In this document: in pieces, positions 57,133 through 64,000 of the stretch
How the letters are laid out: every line of letters begins with the position of its first letter
How positions within the stretch are numbered: position 1 is the first letter of the stretch
Assembly: GCF_003390325.1 (NCBI RefSeq)
Contig: NZ_QUOK01000002.1
Location: forward strand, 124,001-188,000
Direction: 5' to 3'
Length of the DNA: 64,000 bases
Source: Rhodohalobacter sp. SW132
Lineage (GTDB): Bacteria; Bacteroidota; Rhodothermia; Balneolales; Balneolaceae
The notes under the pieces: generated by a model
What the model was told of the DNA's origin: nothing
Database searches by the model: none
What the model saw: the letters and a program-made list of their open reading frames with translations, nothing else
Translations under genes and position numbers: made by a program

Positions 57133-57230
57133 ATTTGTGGGAAGTCACACAACACTTATTTTAATTTAATTGCAATAAAATCAATTACTTAAAATGTTTA
57201 TTAAGTGGTGATCGTTGTTAGGTTATTTAG

Positions 57231-57320
57231 CGCAGATTTACGCTATGTATGACGCAGATTCCCGCTGATTTTCAGCGTAACTCAGCGATTCATCTGCGTG
57301 ACTCTGCGAGATAACAACCT
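57231..57320. repeat. Dispersed repeat with CGCAGATT motifs and imperfect terminal inverted repeats
   Basis: Ends GGTTATTTAGCGCAGA and TCTGCGAGATAACAACC are imperfect reverse complements. Inside, GACGCAGATTCCCGCTGATT and CATCTGCGTGACTCTGCG repeat the same theme. Non-coding, in the gap between two isomerase genes. Confidence 0.55.
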
Positions 57321-57391
57321 ATTGATTAAAAAATGGGATAATTCCTCTTAAACTGAAACATTTAGGCATACAAAAAAGATATAATTTAGAT

Positions 57392-58216
57392 ATGCAAAAT
57401 TTACCTTTCAAATTTGGTGCAGAAGTGTACACCTGGTTTATGGATAACGAAGGAGAAGCCCATGCGGGCCGTCTCGGTCATATGATTGAAGTAGCGTCAC
57501 GTGCAGGTTTTCAGGGAATCGAGCCGATGCATTTTTGGATGGGTGATTTAAGCGATCCCGGTCTGCTGGAGGCTAAATTACGGAAAGAGAATATAAAACT
57601 GGCTGCCATTGCGCTGATCCTGGAATGGAATGGTCCGGAAGAAACGGATAAGGAACGCCGGGAGGCAGATCAGGTTATTGAATTACTGAAACGATTTCCC
57701 GGAGCGCTTCTTTGCACGGTTCAAATGCCAACAGGACGGCATGATCTGGAGAACAGGAGAGAACATCTCATTTCAAATGTGAATGCAGTTTCCCGGCGGG
57801 CTTCCGCACAGGGAATTACCTGCAGTTTTCATCCCAACTCCCCGGAAAGTTCTATAAATCGAACCGAGGAAGATTATCGTGTGATTTTGGAGGGATTGGA
57901 TGAGAAGGTTACAGGATGGACTCCCGATGTGGGACATATTATCAACGGAGGGATGGATCCGCTGGAAAAAATGAAAGAGTATAAATCCCTGATCAATCAT
58001 GTTCACTATAAAGATTGGGATGGAGAGCCCGAATTCGCCCTGATGGGAAAAGGAGTGATTGATTTTACAAACATCACTCAGTGGCTCAAAGATGAAGGAT
58101 ACGACGGATGGATCGTTTGCGAGGATGAGGCACCCGAAGCGGTTGAAAATCCCGATGAGGTTACACTGCACGACGGGGAGTGGATTCGTCGCGATCTGAT
58201 TCCTTCACTGAAATAA
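57392..58216 (+). CDS. Sugar phosphate isomerase/epimerase-type TIM-barrel protein (274 aa)
   Basis: A cytoplasmic barrel with FGAEVYTWFMDNEGEAHAGRLGHMIEVASRAGFQGIEPM at the start and the ligand signatures SFHPNSPESS, GWTPDVGHIING, NHVHYKDWDGEPEFALMGKGVIDF and GWIVCEDEAPEA. The His-His-Tyr-Lys-Asp arrangement and the GKG loop resemble inosose dehydratase and hydroxypyruvate isomerase relatives. The alpha/beta hydrolase gene follows after 25 bp. Probably acts on a keto sugar or inosose; which one cannot be told. Confidence 0.87.
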   Translation: MQNLPFKFGAEVYTWFMDNEGEAHAGRLGHMIEVASRAGFQGIEPMHFWMGDLSDPGLLEAKLRKENIKLAAIALILEWNGPEETDKERREADQVIELLKRFPGALLCTVQMPTGRHDLENRREHLISNVNAVSRRASAQGITCSFHPNSPESSINRTEEDYRVILEGLDEKVTGWTPDVGHIINGGMDPLEKMKEYKSLINHVHYKDWDGEPEFALMGKGVIDFTNITQWLKDEGYDGWIVCEDEAPEAVENPDEVTLHDGEWIRRDLIPSLK

Positions 58217-58241
58217 ATTTTCAACCAAAACATATTTCAAC

Positions 58242-59045
58242 ATGCCCTACGCACAAGCAAACGGAATAAATATTTATTACGAGGAATACGGAACGGGTGA
58301 ACCGCTTCTGTTGATCATGGGAATCACAGCTCCCGGATCGGTTTGGGAGAAACACTTGGCTTACTGGAAAAAACATTTTCGATGCATCCTGTTTGATAAC
58401 CGGGGTGTGGGTAAATCAGACAAACCTGCAGGAGCCTACAGCAGCTCGCAGATGGCCGAGGATGCCGCAGGATTGTTGCAAGAATTGGGAATTTCAGAAG
58501 CACGGGTTGTGGGTGTTTCGATGGGCAGTATCATCGCTCAAGAACTGGCAATACGCCATCCTCAACAGGTTCGCTCACTGGTGCAAATGTGCCCCTGGGC
58601 ACGGTGTGACCGGAAAGCTAAGGCCATATTTCGTCACATTATGCATATTAAAGCGCATCTCAGGCCCGAACAGTTTCAACATTTCATTCAGCTATTAATC
58701 TTTGATAAAACCAGCTGGGATGATGATGAGGTGTATCAGGAGTTAACGGACGGACAAAAGGAAGCGGCTTCCGACCCTTTACCACAGCCTTTGCATGGGC
58801 TGGAAGGGCAGGCACAGGCGTGCATGAATCATGATGTACTGGAAAAACTCGCAGATATTAAAACACCCTGCCTGGTTACCGGGGGAGAAAATGACAGATT
58901 TGTTCCATCATGGATGGTGCGGGAAGTGGCCGATGCTATCCCGGACTGCGAACTGTATATGTACAAAAACGCCGGTCACGCTTTCCACTGGGAAAATATT
59001 GAAGATTTTAATCCCAGGGTGTGTAACTGGCTGTTAGATCATTGA
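58242..59045 (+). CDS. Alpha/beta hydrolase (possible lactonase or esterase)
   Basis: A 267-residue cytoplasmic alpha/beta hydrolase. The oxyanion region is LLLIMGITAPGSVW, the NRGVGKSDKP turn follows, the nucleophile elbow is GVSMGS (Ser near 92), the acid lies in the GGENDRFVP segment and the catalytic His is in NAGHAFHWEN (about 247). Close motifs occur in 3-oxoadipate enol-lactonases and haloperoxidase-like enzymes. Given GntP, IlvD/Edd and FAH genes downstream, opening of a sugar lactone to its acid is an attractive role, but this is inference only. Confidence 0.85.
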   Translation: MPYAQANGINIYYEEYGTGEPLLLIMGITAPGSVWEKHLAYWKKHFRCILFDNRGVGKSDKPAGAYSSSQMAEDAAGLLQELGISEARVVGVSMGSIIAQELAIRHPQQVRSLVQMCPWARCDRKAKAIFRHIMHIKAHLRPEQFQHFIQLLIFDKTSWDDDEVYQELTDGQKEAASDPLPQPLHGLEGQAQACMNHDVLEKLADIKTPCLVTGGENDRFVPSWMVREVADAIPDCELYMYKNAGHAFHWENIEDFNPRVCNWLLDH

Positions 59046-59112
59046 TCAGCCATACAGTGCTTTTGAATAATTGGGTTGATAATCCGCCTGATGTTTTCAC
59101 AAAACTTTTTAC

Positions 59113-59296
59113 ATTTTGATTAAACAATTTGTCCGATCATGGGAAGACCATTCCACTCAATGTACACTCTGCCATATGGTTGCCGGATTTGGATGCAATG
59201 TGGGTCCGGATCATTCAGATGATAAGCCCGGATCTGACTGAGGTCGAAATCCGAATTTCGAACGACCTGTTTGAAAGCATGAAGATATTGGGGTAA
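59113..59296 (+). pseudogene. Decayed fragment of a PVC-type CxxCH cytochrome domain
   Basis: Frame A (59122-59241) reads KQFVRSWEDHSTQCTLCH and then MVAGFGCNVGPD before a stop. Frame B, shifted by one base, continues SPDLTEVEIRISNDLFESMKILG to a TAA at 59294. Intact members of the Piru_CxxCH type domain run FVRSW...C..CH.V.G.G..VGPDLTEVG.R.S...L.ESI, so both frames together match one ancestral domain broken by a frameshift and small rearrangements. No upstream part of the gene survives here. Confidence 0.6.
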
Positions 59297-59356
59297 TTAA
59301 ATCAAATGAAGGTTAAATAGCAGTCTAAACTTTATTTTAAAAATGGAGCTCAAAGA

Positions 59357-60688
59357 ATGATCATTTTATACCTGGTAATTAGTGTAATACTCATTATTCT
59401 ATTAACGGCCAGGTATAAAGTGCATCCCTTTCTTGCCCTCTTTATGGTGGCGATTGTGTATGGGCTTCTCGCCGGTATGTCACTGGAACTTATCGTGGAA
59501 TCGATCAACCAGGGATTTGGAAATACACTCGGCAGTATCGGGCTGATCATTCTGTTTGGTGTAATTATCGGCGCTTTTCTGGAAAATTCCGGGGCAGCGT
59601 ATGTTCTTGCTGAAAAAATCCTGAAAGCGATTGGCAGGAAACGGGTTGGTCCGGGGATGGGCATCATCGGTTATTTTATATCCATCCCGGTTTTTGCTGA
59701 CAGTGGTTTTATTCTACTCTCCCCGCTAAATAAAAGTCTTACAAAAAAAGCGAAACTGTCGCTTGCCGGAACTGCAGTAGCGCTCGGCCTGGGCTTAACT
59801 GCCTCGCACACCATGCTTCCTCCAACTCCCGGACCCATTGCCGCTGCCGGGATCTTGAATGCAGACCTTGGCCTTGTGATGCTGATCGGCCTGCCGGTGA
59901 GTCTGCTCGCACTCACGGCCGGAATCATCTTTGCCGTTAAAGTTGCTGCCCGCACAAAAATAGAACCCAATCCCGGAACAACCGATGCCGAAATTCAAGA
60001 ACGCGTAAAACAGGCGCCGGGTGCGCTTCACGCCTCCTTTCCGGTTTTGGTTCCGATCGTGCTGATTATCATGAAATCACTCACGGAAGGGCTGAATTTA
60101 TTGCCTGAAGGGAATTTGTACCAGTTTATTCTTTTCATTGGTGATCCGGTTATCGCTCTGATGATTGGTGTCTTTTTAGCTTTCACACTGCCGAAAAATC
60201 TGACACCCAAAATGCTCTCTTCTTCCGGCTGGATGGGCAAGGCGATCGAAACGTCTGCATCAGTCATCATGATTACGGGTGCCGGTGGAATTTTCGGGAT
60301 GATCCTCCAGAATTCAGGAATTGCTGACGTACTGGGCGAACTGCTTGCGGATGTTCACCTCGGGATTTTCTTGCCGTTTTTATTAACTGCGGCCATTAAA
60401 ACCGCCCAGGGATCATCCACAGTTGCACTGATCACCGCCGCATCCATTATGATGCCGATGATGGATTCACTCGGTTTTGAAACCGAAATGCAGAAAGCAC
60501 TTGTTGTATTGGCGATCGGGGCCGGATCTGCCGTCGTTTCCCACGCGAACGACAGTTTTTTCTGGGTTGTGACACAGCTCACCGGAATGACTACAAAAAC
60601 CGGATATAAACTGTATACTACCGGAACACTAATATTGGGAAGTACCGCCGCAATTATCGTCTTTATTCTCTATCAAATTGTTGCGTAA
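59357..60688 (+). CDS. GntP-family gluconate/sugar-acid permease
   Basis: A 443-residue membrane protein with about 12 hydrophobic helices. Family features are ARYKVHPFLALFMVAIVYGLLAGMSLE near the start, GFGNTLGSIGLIILFGVIIGAFLENSGAA, GYFISIPVFADSGFILLSPLNKSL, GLTASHTMLPPTPGPIAAAGIL and AAIKTAQGSSTVALITAAS. Known: GntP proteins import gluconate, ketogluconates, fructuronate or other aldonates with protons. It stands just before IlvD/Edd and FAH-family genes, giving an uptake-and-catabolism set for a sugar acid. Substrate is probably a C5 or C6 aldonate (inference). Confidence 0.94.
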   Translation: MIILYLVISVILIILLTARYKVHPFLALFMVAIVYGLLAGMSLELIVESINQGFGNTLGSIGLIILFGVIIGAFLENSGAAYVLAEKILKAIGRKRVGPGMGIIGYFISIPVFADSGFILLSPLNKSLTKKAKLSLAGTAVALGLGLTASHTMLPPTPGPIAAAGILNADLGLVMLIGLPVSLLALTAGIIFAVKVAARTKIEPNPGTTDAEIQERVKQAPGALHASFPVLVPIVLIIMKSLTEGLNLLPEGNLYQFILFIGDPVIALMIGVFLAFTLPKNLTPKMLSSSGWMGKAIETSASVIMITGAGGIFGMILQNSGIADVLGELLADVHLGIFLPFLLTAAIKTAQGSSTVALITAASIMMPMMDSLGFETEMQKALVVLAIGAGSAVVSHANDSFFWVVTQLTGMTTKTGYKLYTTGTLILGSTAAIIVFILYQIVA

Positions 60689-60770
60689 TTGTTTGTATAA
60701 CGGGTGATTGGGTGAAAATCCATCAAATCAACAAATCGAAATCTTCATAACACAAAAAAACTGCTAAAAC

Positions 60771-62492
60771 ATGGGTGATAAGAAAAATTTAAGAAGTCAG
60801 GAATGGTTCGGGGCATCGGATAAAATGGGATTTGTTCACCGTTCATGGCTCCGCAACCAGGGATACCCGGACGATTATTTTACAGGCAAACCGGTTATTG
60901 GAATCTGTAACACCTGGTCTGAATTAACGCCATGTAATGCCCATTTGCGCGATTTTGCGGATGTTGTGAAACGGGGTGTTGTAGAAGCCGGCGGTGTGCC
61001 GTTTGAATTTCCGGTAATGTCACTGGGTGAAACCCTGATGCGTCCAACCACCATGCTGTTCAGAAATCTTGCCAGCATGGATACGGAGGAATCGATTCGG
61101 GCAAACCCGATTGACGGCGTTGTTCTGATGACCGGGTGTGATAAAACCACGCCATCAACGGTGATGGGAGCCTGCAGTGTGGATCTTCCAACCATCGTGG
61201 TTCCGGGCGGACCGATGCTGAACGGCAGATTTAGGGGTGAGACGATTGGATCGGGAACGTTCAGCTGGAAAATCAAAGAGAAGCAGGAAAATGAGAATTT
61301 TACCGAGCAGGATCTGTTTGAAGCGGAAGCCTGTTCATCACGCAGCAGCGGGCATTGCAATACAATGGGAACGGCGTCAACGATGGCTTCGATGAGCGAG
61401 GCATTGGGGCTGACCCTTCCCGGGGCGTCAGCCATTCCGGCGGTGGATTCCCGTAAGAAAAAAATGGCTCAGCTTTCCGGCCGAAGAATTGTGGAGATGG
61501 TCAATGAGGACCTGAAACTTTCGGATGTGCTGACTCGCCAGGCGTTCGAAAATGCAATCATCGTGAACGCAGCTGTCGGGGGATCAACAAACCTGATCCT
61601 GCACTTGCTGGCCATTGCCGGCAGGATAGGCGTGGATCTCGATCTGAAAGATTTTGACGATATCGGCAGTAAAATACCCCTGCTCCTGAACCTGATGCCA
61701 TCCGGAGAGTTTTTGATGGAAGATTTTTATTACGCAGGCGGACTTCCGGTTGTCATAAATGAACTCCGTGATGTACTTCGAAAGGATAGTGTCTCCGTTA
61801 ACGGAAAGTCTATTGTTGAAAACAGTAAGGGAGCGAAATGCTACAATCGCGATGTAATCAAAGAGTATGATAAACCCCTGAAAAAAGAAGCCGGAATCGC
61901 CGTGCTGAAAGGAAATTTGTGTGAAAACGGTGCGGTTATCAAACCTTCGGCTGCTACGGATGAGCTGATGCAGCACAGAGGCAAGGCCGTCGTTTTTGAA
62001 TCGATCGAAGATTATCATCAGCGAATTGATGATCCCGATCTGGATATTGACGCGTCATCTGTGATCGTATTAAAAGGAGTTGGGCCCAAAGGGTATCCCG
62101 GAATGCCGGAAGTTGGGAATGTGGATCTGCCTGCAAAGCTGATCAAAAAAGGAGTAAAAGATATGGTTCGTATTTCTGACGGAAGAATGAGCGGCACGGC
62201 GTACGGAACCGTGGTTCTGCACGTCGCCCCGGAATCGTCCACCGGTGGTTTGCTGGCACTTGTTCAGAATGGCGATATGATTGAGCTGGATGTGCCGAAT
62301 CGGAAACTCACCCTGGATGTGCCGGATGATGTATTGGAGGAGAGAAGAGCCGTATGGGCACCTCCGGAACCGTCGACAGACAGAGGGTATGTGAAACTCT
62401 ACCTGGACCATGTCCAACAAGCGGATAAAGGAGCCGATTTTGATCTTCTGAGAGGAGGTTCCGGCTCCGGGGTCGCGAGGGATTTGCATTAG
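60771..62492 (+). CDS. IlvD/Edd-family sugar-acid dehydratase, L-arabinonate dehydratase-like
   Basis: A 573-residue Fe-S dehydratase. The cluster ligands are visible: Cys 55 in NTWSELTPCNAH, Cys near 124 in TGCDKTTPSTVMGA and Cys near 197 in SGHCNTMGTASTMASMSEALG. The opening LRSQEWFGASDKMGFVHRSWL and AASVNAAVGGSTNLILHL-like stretch are characteristic of pentonate dehydratases such as L-arabinonate dehydratase rather than of valine-pathway IlvD. It would convert an aldonate to its 2-keto-3-deoxy acid in the cytoplasm. The order GntP, this gene, FAH-family gene supports that use. L-arabinonate is favoured but D-xylonate or L-fuconate type acids are possible. Confidence 0.9.
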   Translation: MGDKKNLRSQEWFGASDKMGFVHRSWLRNQGYPDDYFTGKPVIGICNTWSELTPCNAHLRDFADVVKRGVVEAGGVPFEFPVMSLGETLMRPTTMLFRNLASMDTEESIRANPIDGVVLMTGCDKTTPSTVMGACSVDLPTIVVPGGPMLNGRFRGETIGSGTFSWKIKEKQENENFTEQDLFEAEACSSRSSGHCNTMGTASTMASMSEALGLTLPGASAIPAVDSRKKKMAQLSGRRIVEMVNEDLKLSDVLTRQAFENAIIVNAAVGGSTNLILHLLAIAGRIGVDLDLKDFDDIGSKIPLLLNLMPSGEFLMEDFYYAGGLPVVINELRDVLRKDSVSVNGKSIVENSKGAKCYNRDVIKEYDKPLKKEAGIAVLKGNLCENGAVIKPSAATDELMQHRGKAVVFESIEDYHQRIDDPDLDIDASSVIVLKGVGPKGYPGMPEVGNVDLPAKLIKKGVKDMVRISDGRMSGTAYGTVVLHVAPESSTGGLLALVQNGDMIELDVPNRKLTLDVPDDVLEERRAVWAPPEPSTDRGYVKLYLDHVQQADKGADFDLLRGGSGSGVARDLH

Positions 62493-62513
62493 CGGAGTTC
62501 ATAGAACATTTAA

Positions 62514-62692
62514 AATCCATAATTTTAATTGGTCATGAATTTTTTAAGGAGTGTCCCCCTTAGAAGGGGGCAATGGGGGATGATCTTTTGTGCTTCGGAA
62601 CCTAATGTGTGACCTTACCAGATTATGAAATTCATTTGAGACAATTTTTTTAGCCCCAGAGTATCGGGAAATCAAACCACTTATTAATTAAA
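62514..62692. repeat. Dispersed intergenic repeat, copy 2 (179 bp)
   Basis: Same architecture as 18388-18605: AATCCATAA, then GTGTCCCCCTTAGAAGGGGG and CAATGGGGGATGA, ending near CAAACCACTTATTAATTA. About 40 bp shorter, lacking the second CCCCCTTCAAAGGGGG hairpin. Its right end lies 13 bp before the FAH gene start, the same placement as copy 1. Confidence 0.7.
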
Positions 62693-62705
62693 GCCCACAG
62701 TAAAA

Positions 62706-63542
62706 ATGAAAGCATATAACTTAAAAAACAGTATTTTAATCGAAGATGATACATCGGCATACCTGGTGAATGACCAGGATTGGGACTCTTTCATCAATGA
62801 TGATAATCTGTACAACAAACTAAAGGACATCACTCAAACAGCTGAACCAGTTTCCGGATCAGCTGATTCAGTGAAGAAAGATCTGCTCCCGCCGATTGGA
62901 AGTCAGGAAATCTGGGCAAGCGGTGTTACCTATAGCAACAGCAAACTTGCCCGGCAGGCGGAATCGGCAGAGGCCGGGGGAGGAGAATTCTATGCCCGTG
63001 TATACGTGGCTGAGCGTCCTGAAATCTTTTTTAAAGCTACACCGGCACGAACGGTGGGGTCCGGCGGAAAAGTTCGCATTCGTAAAGATTCAACCTGGGA
63101 TGTACCAGAACCTGAACTAACCCTTGCACTCACATCTTCCGGTAAGATTGTCGGCTACACGATTGGTAACGATATGAGTTCACGAAGTATCGAGGGGGAA
63201 AATCCGCTCTACCTTCCACAGGCCAAAACCTATGATGGATGTGCTTCGGTGGGCCCCGGAATTTTTGTGCCTGAAAAACCACTCTCCAAAGAGACCGAAA
63301 TTGAAATGGAGATTTTACGATCAGGAAAACAGGAATTTCACGGCACGGTAGAGATCGGACAGATGAAACGTGAGCTGGATGAACTTGCCGATTGGTTATT
63401 CCGGGAACTTTCTTTTCCGAACGGATGCCTGCTGATGTCCGGCACAGGAATTGTCCCGGGTGACGGTTTTACGCTTCAATCCGGTGATGAAATTCGAATC
63501 ACAATTGAGCCCATAGGTAGGCTTGTGAATTTTGTGAGCTGA
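62706..63542 (+). CDS. Fumarylacetoacetate hydrolase family protein, AraD1-like
   Basis: A 278-residue FAH-fold enzyme. Metal-binding acidic residues sit in WDVPEPELTLALTSSG and MSSRSIEGENPLYLPQAKTYDGCASVGPGI, and the C-terminus has the MSGTGIVPGDGFTLQSGDEIRI motif. Known: FAH-family enzymes cleave or dehydrate 2-keto acids; the AraD1/KdaD branch, which shares the EGENPLYLPQAK phrase, dehydrates 2-keto-3-deoxy-arabinonate to 2,5-dioxopentanoate, feeding 2-oxoglutarate. It follows IlvD/Edd after 213 bp that contain a repeat. The role as second dehydratase is inferred; a lyase or hydrolase on a related keto acid is the alternative. Confidence 0.88.
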   Translation: MKAYNLKNSILIEDDTSAYLVNDQDWDSFINDDNLYNKLKDITQTAEPVSGSADSVKKDLLPPIGSQEIWASGVTYSNSKLARQAESAEAGGGEFYARVYVAERPEIFFKATPARTVGSGGKVRIRKDSTWDVPEPELTLALTSSGKIVGYTIGNDMSSRSIEGENPLYLPQAKTYDGCASVGPGIFVPEKPLSKETEIEMEILRSGKQEFHGTVEIGQMKRELDELADWLFRELSFPNGCLLMSGTGIVPGDGFTLQSGDEIRITIEPIGRLVNFVS

Positions 63543-63887
63543 AATTCGATTAAATTTATATTGACTATGGAAAACTCTCTCCTAATGAGACTGAGAGAAA
63601 ACGTCATGTCAAATAATCGGTACCTTTAATTTTTTAACCGCAGGGGCGCATACAGCCGCGGAGGTTATTTATTCATATTCTTTATGTATTTTCGTTCTTC
63701 ATGAAGAGGTCTCCTATGGATTTATTTAAAGTTGTGGAACTTTAAATCTAATAAATTCAGGGCGGCCTCTTTTTATAATACCTTGGCGATAAACATGTTT
63801 CAATATCCAGTTATGTTCACCCCCAATCCCGGCATACTCTATAACTTTGATAAATGTAATGACACATTTTGCGACAACTCCCGCACT
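63543..63887. other. Convergent intergenic region with hairpins
   Basis: Holds TAACCGC...GCGGAGGTTA (63635-63667), a degenerate palindromic repeat, and a structure of outer arms AGAGG/CCTCT with an inner perfect TTTAAAGTT/AACTTTAAA stem (around 63727-63748) followed by TTTTTAT near 63770. The latter may terminate the + strand transcript, the - strand arabinanase transcript, or both. Confidence 0.5.
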
Positions 63888-64000
63888 CTACTCTCCAAGC
63901 CGCACCACGGGCCAGTCGTTTTCATCCCACTCCATTTCGAGAATCAACAGTTTGGAATTCCCTTCGTCGGCAACATCATAACCATGGGCAATCAGGTAGT
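63888..64000 (-). CDS. C-terminal end of a GH43-type arabinan-degrading enzyme (partial)
   Basis: Read on the - strand, the last 36 codons before the TAG at 63888-63890 give YLIAHGYDVADEGNSKLLILE then MEWDENDWPVVRLGE. This closely follows the end of GH43 arabinan endo-1,5-alpha-L-arabinosidases, where the domain finishes with a G-H-G/Y-D...S-K-L-x-I-x-x-L-x-W-D-x-D-G/D-W-P-V-V pattern. The rest lies beyond the right edge. It is convergent with the FAH gene and gives a direct hint that arabinan or arabinose is the sugar behind the sugar-acid genes. The call rests on a short stretch. Confidence 0.7.
   Translation of the reverse strand, partial: YLIAHGYDVADEGNSKLLILEMEWDENDWPVVRLGE

Overview
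The window looks like a chromosomal segment of a Bacteroidota-type Gram-negative heterotroph, most probably from the Balneolia/Rhodothermia side of that group. This is an inference from gene content: three SusC/SusD pairs, surface-type lipoproteins with acidic residues just after the lipobox Cys, a FecR-regulated TonB receptor, many FG-GAP/ASPIC beta-propeller proteins, and planctomycete-like PVC heme/dehydrogenase, DUF1080 and ThuA proteins. Base composition is moderate, except for two GC-rich blocks. I saw no rRNA, tRNA, CRISPR array or intact transposase. Nearly every gene is on the + strand.

Layout. (1) 1-6.5 kb: a heme-motif FG-GAP lipoprotein (5' end outside the window), then SusC1/SusD1 and a terminator. 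(2) 6.5-8.1 kb: a gene-free cluster of repeats, including three 101-bp elements with 15-bp terminal inverted repeats. (3) 8.1-11.9 kb: an NSS transporter (- strand), an aldose 1-epimerase lipoprotein and a Nudix-type regulator with a broken Nudix box. (4) 12-18.2 kb: a three-gene set of TPR-FG-GAP-ASPIC lipoprotein, CRTAC1-type protein and an orphan RnfD/NqrB-like membrane protein. (5) 18.6-22.5 kb: a DUF1080-PA14 lipoprotein and a secreted propeller dehydrogenase fused to a cupredoxin. (6) 23.1-35.9 kb: SusC2/SusD2 behind a LacI-type operator, then two giant FG-GAP/ASPIC lipoproteins flanking a small lipoprotein. (7) 36-42.6 kb: a Gfo/Idh/MocA oxidoreductase, a TIM-barrel isomerase, a third giant FG-GAP/ASPIC lipoprotein and a short DUF1080 protein. 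(8) 43.3-50.5 kb: ECF sigma, FecR anti-sigma, STN-domain SusC3 and SusD3. (9) 50.7-58.2 kb: a giant SGNH/propeller/HEAT/cytochrome c lipoprotein, ThuA and three more TIM-barrel isomerases. (10) 58.2-64 kb: alpha/beta hydrolase, a cytochrome-domain remnant, GntP permease, L-arabinonate-type IlvD/Edd dehydratase and FAH/AraD1-type enzyme, then the C-terminal end of a GH43 arabinanase on the - strand.

How the genes may work together (inference). The SusCD pairs would import oligosaccharides or glycosides, with the large FG-GAP/ASPIC lipoproteins as candidate surface partners. Classical glycoside hydrolases are nearly absent. Instead the region is rich in DUF1080, Gfo/Idh/MocA, ThuA and TIM-barrel proteins, the set associated with cleavage of glycosides through 3-keto intermediates. 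The right end reads as a non-phosphorylating sugar-acid route: uptake by GntP, dehydration by IlvD/Edd, then the FAH/AraD1 enzyme. Arabinan or arabinose is the most economical source sugar, given the GH43 fragment and the AraR-like Nudix regulator.
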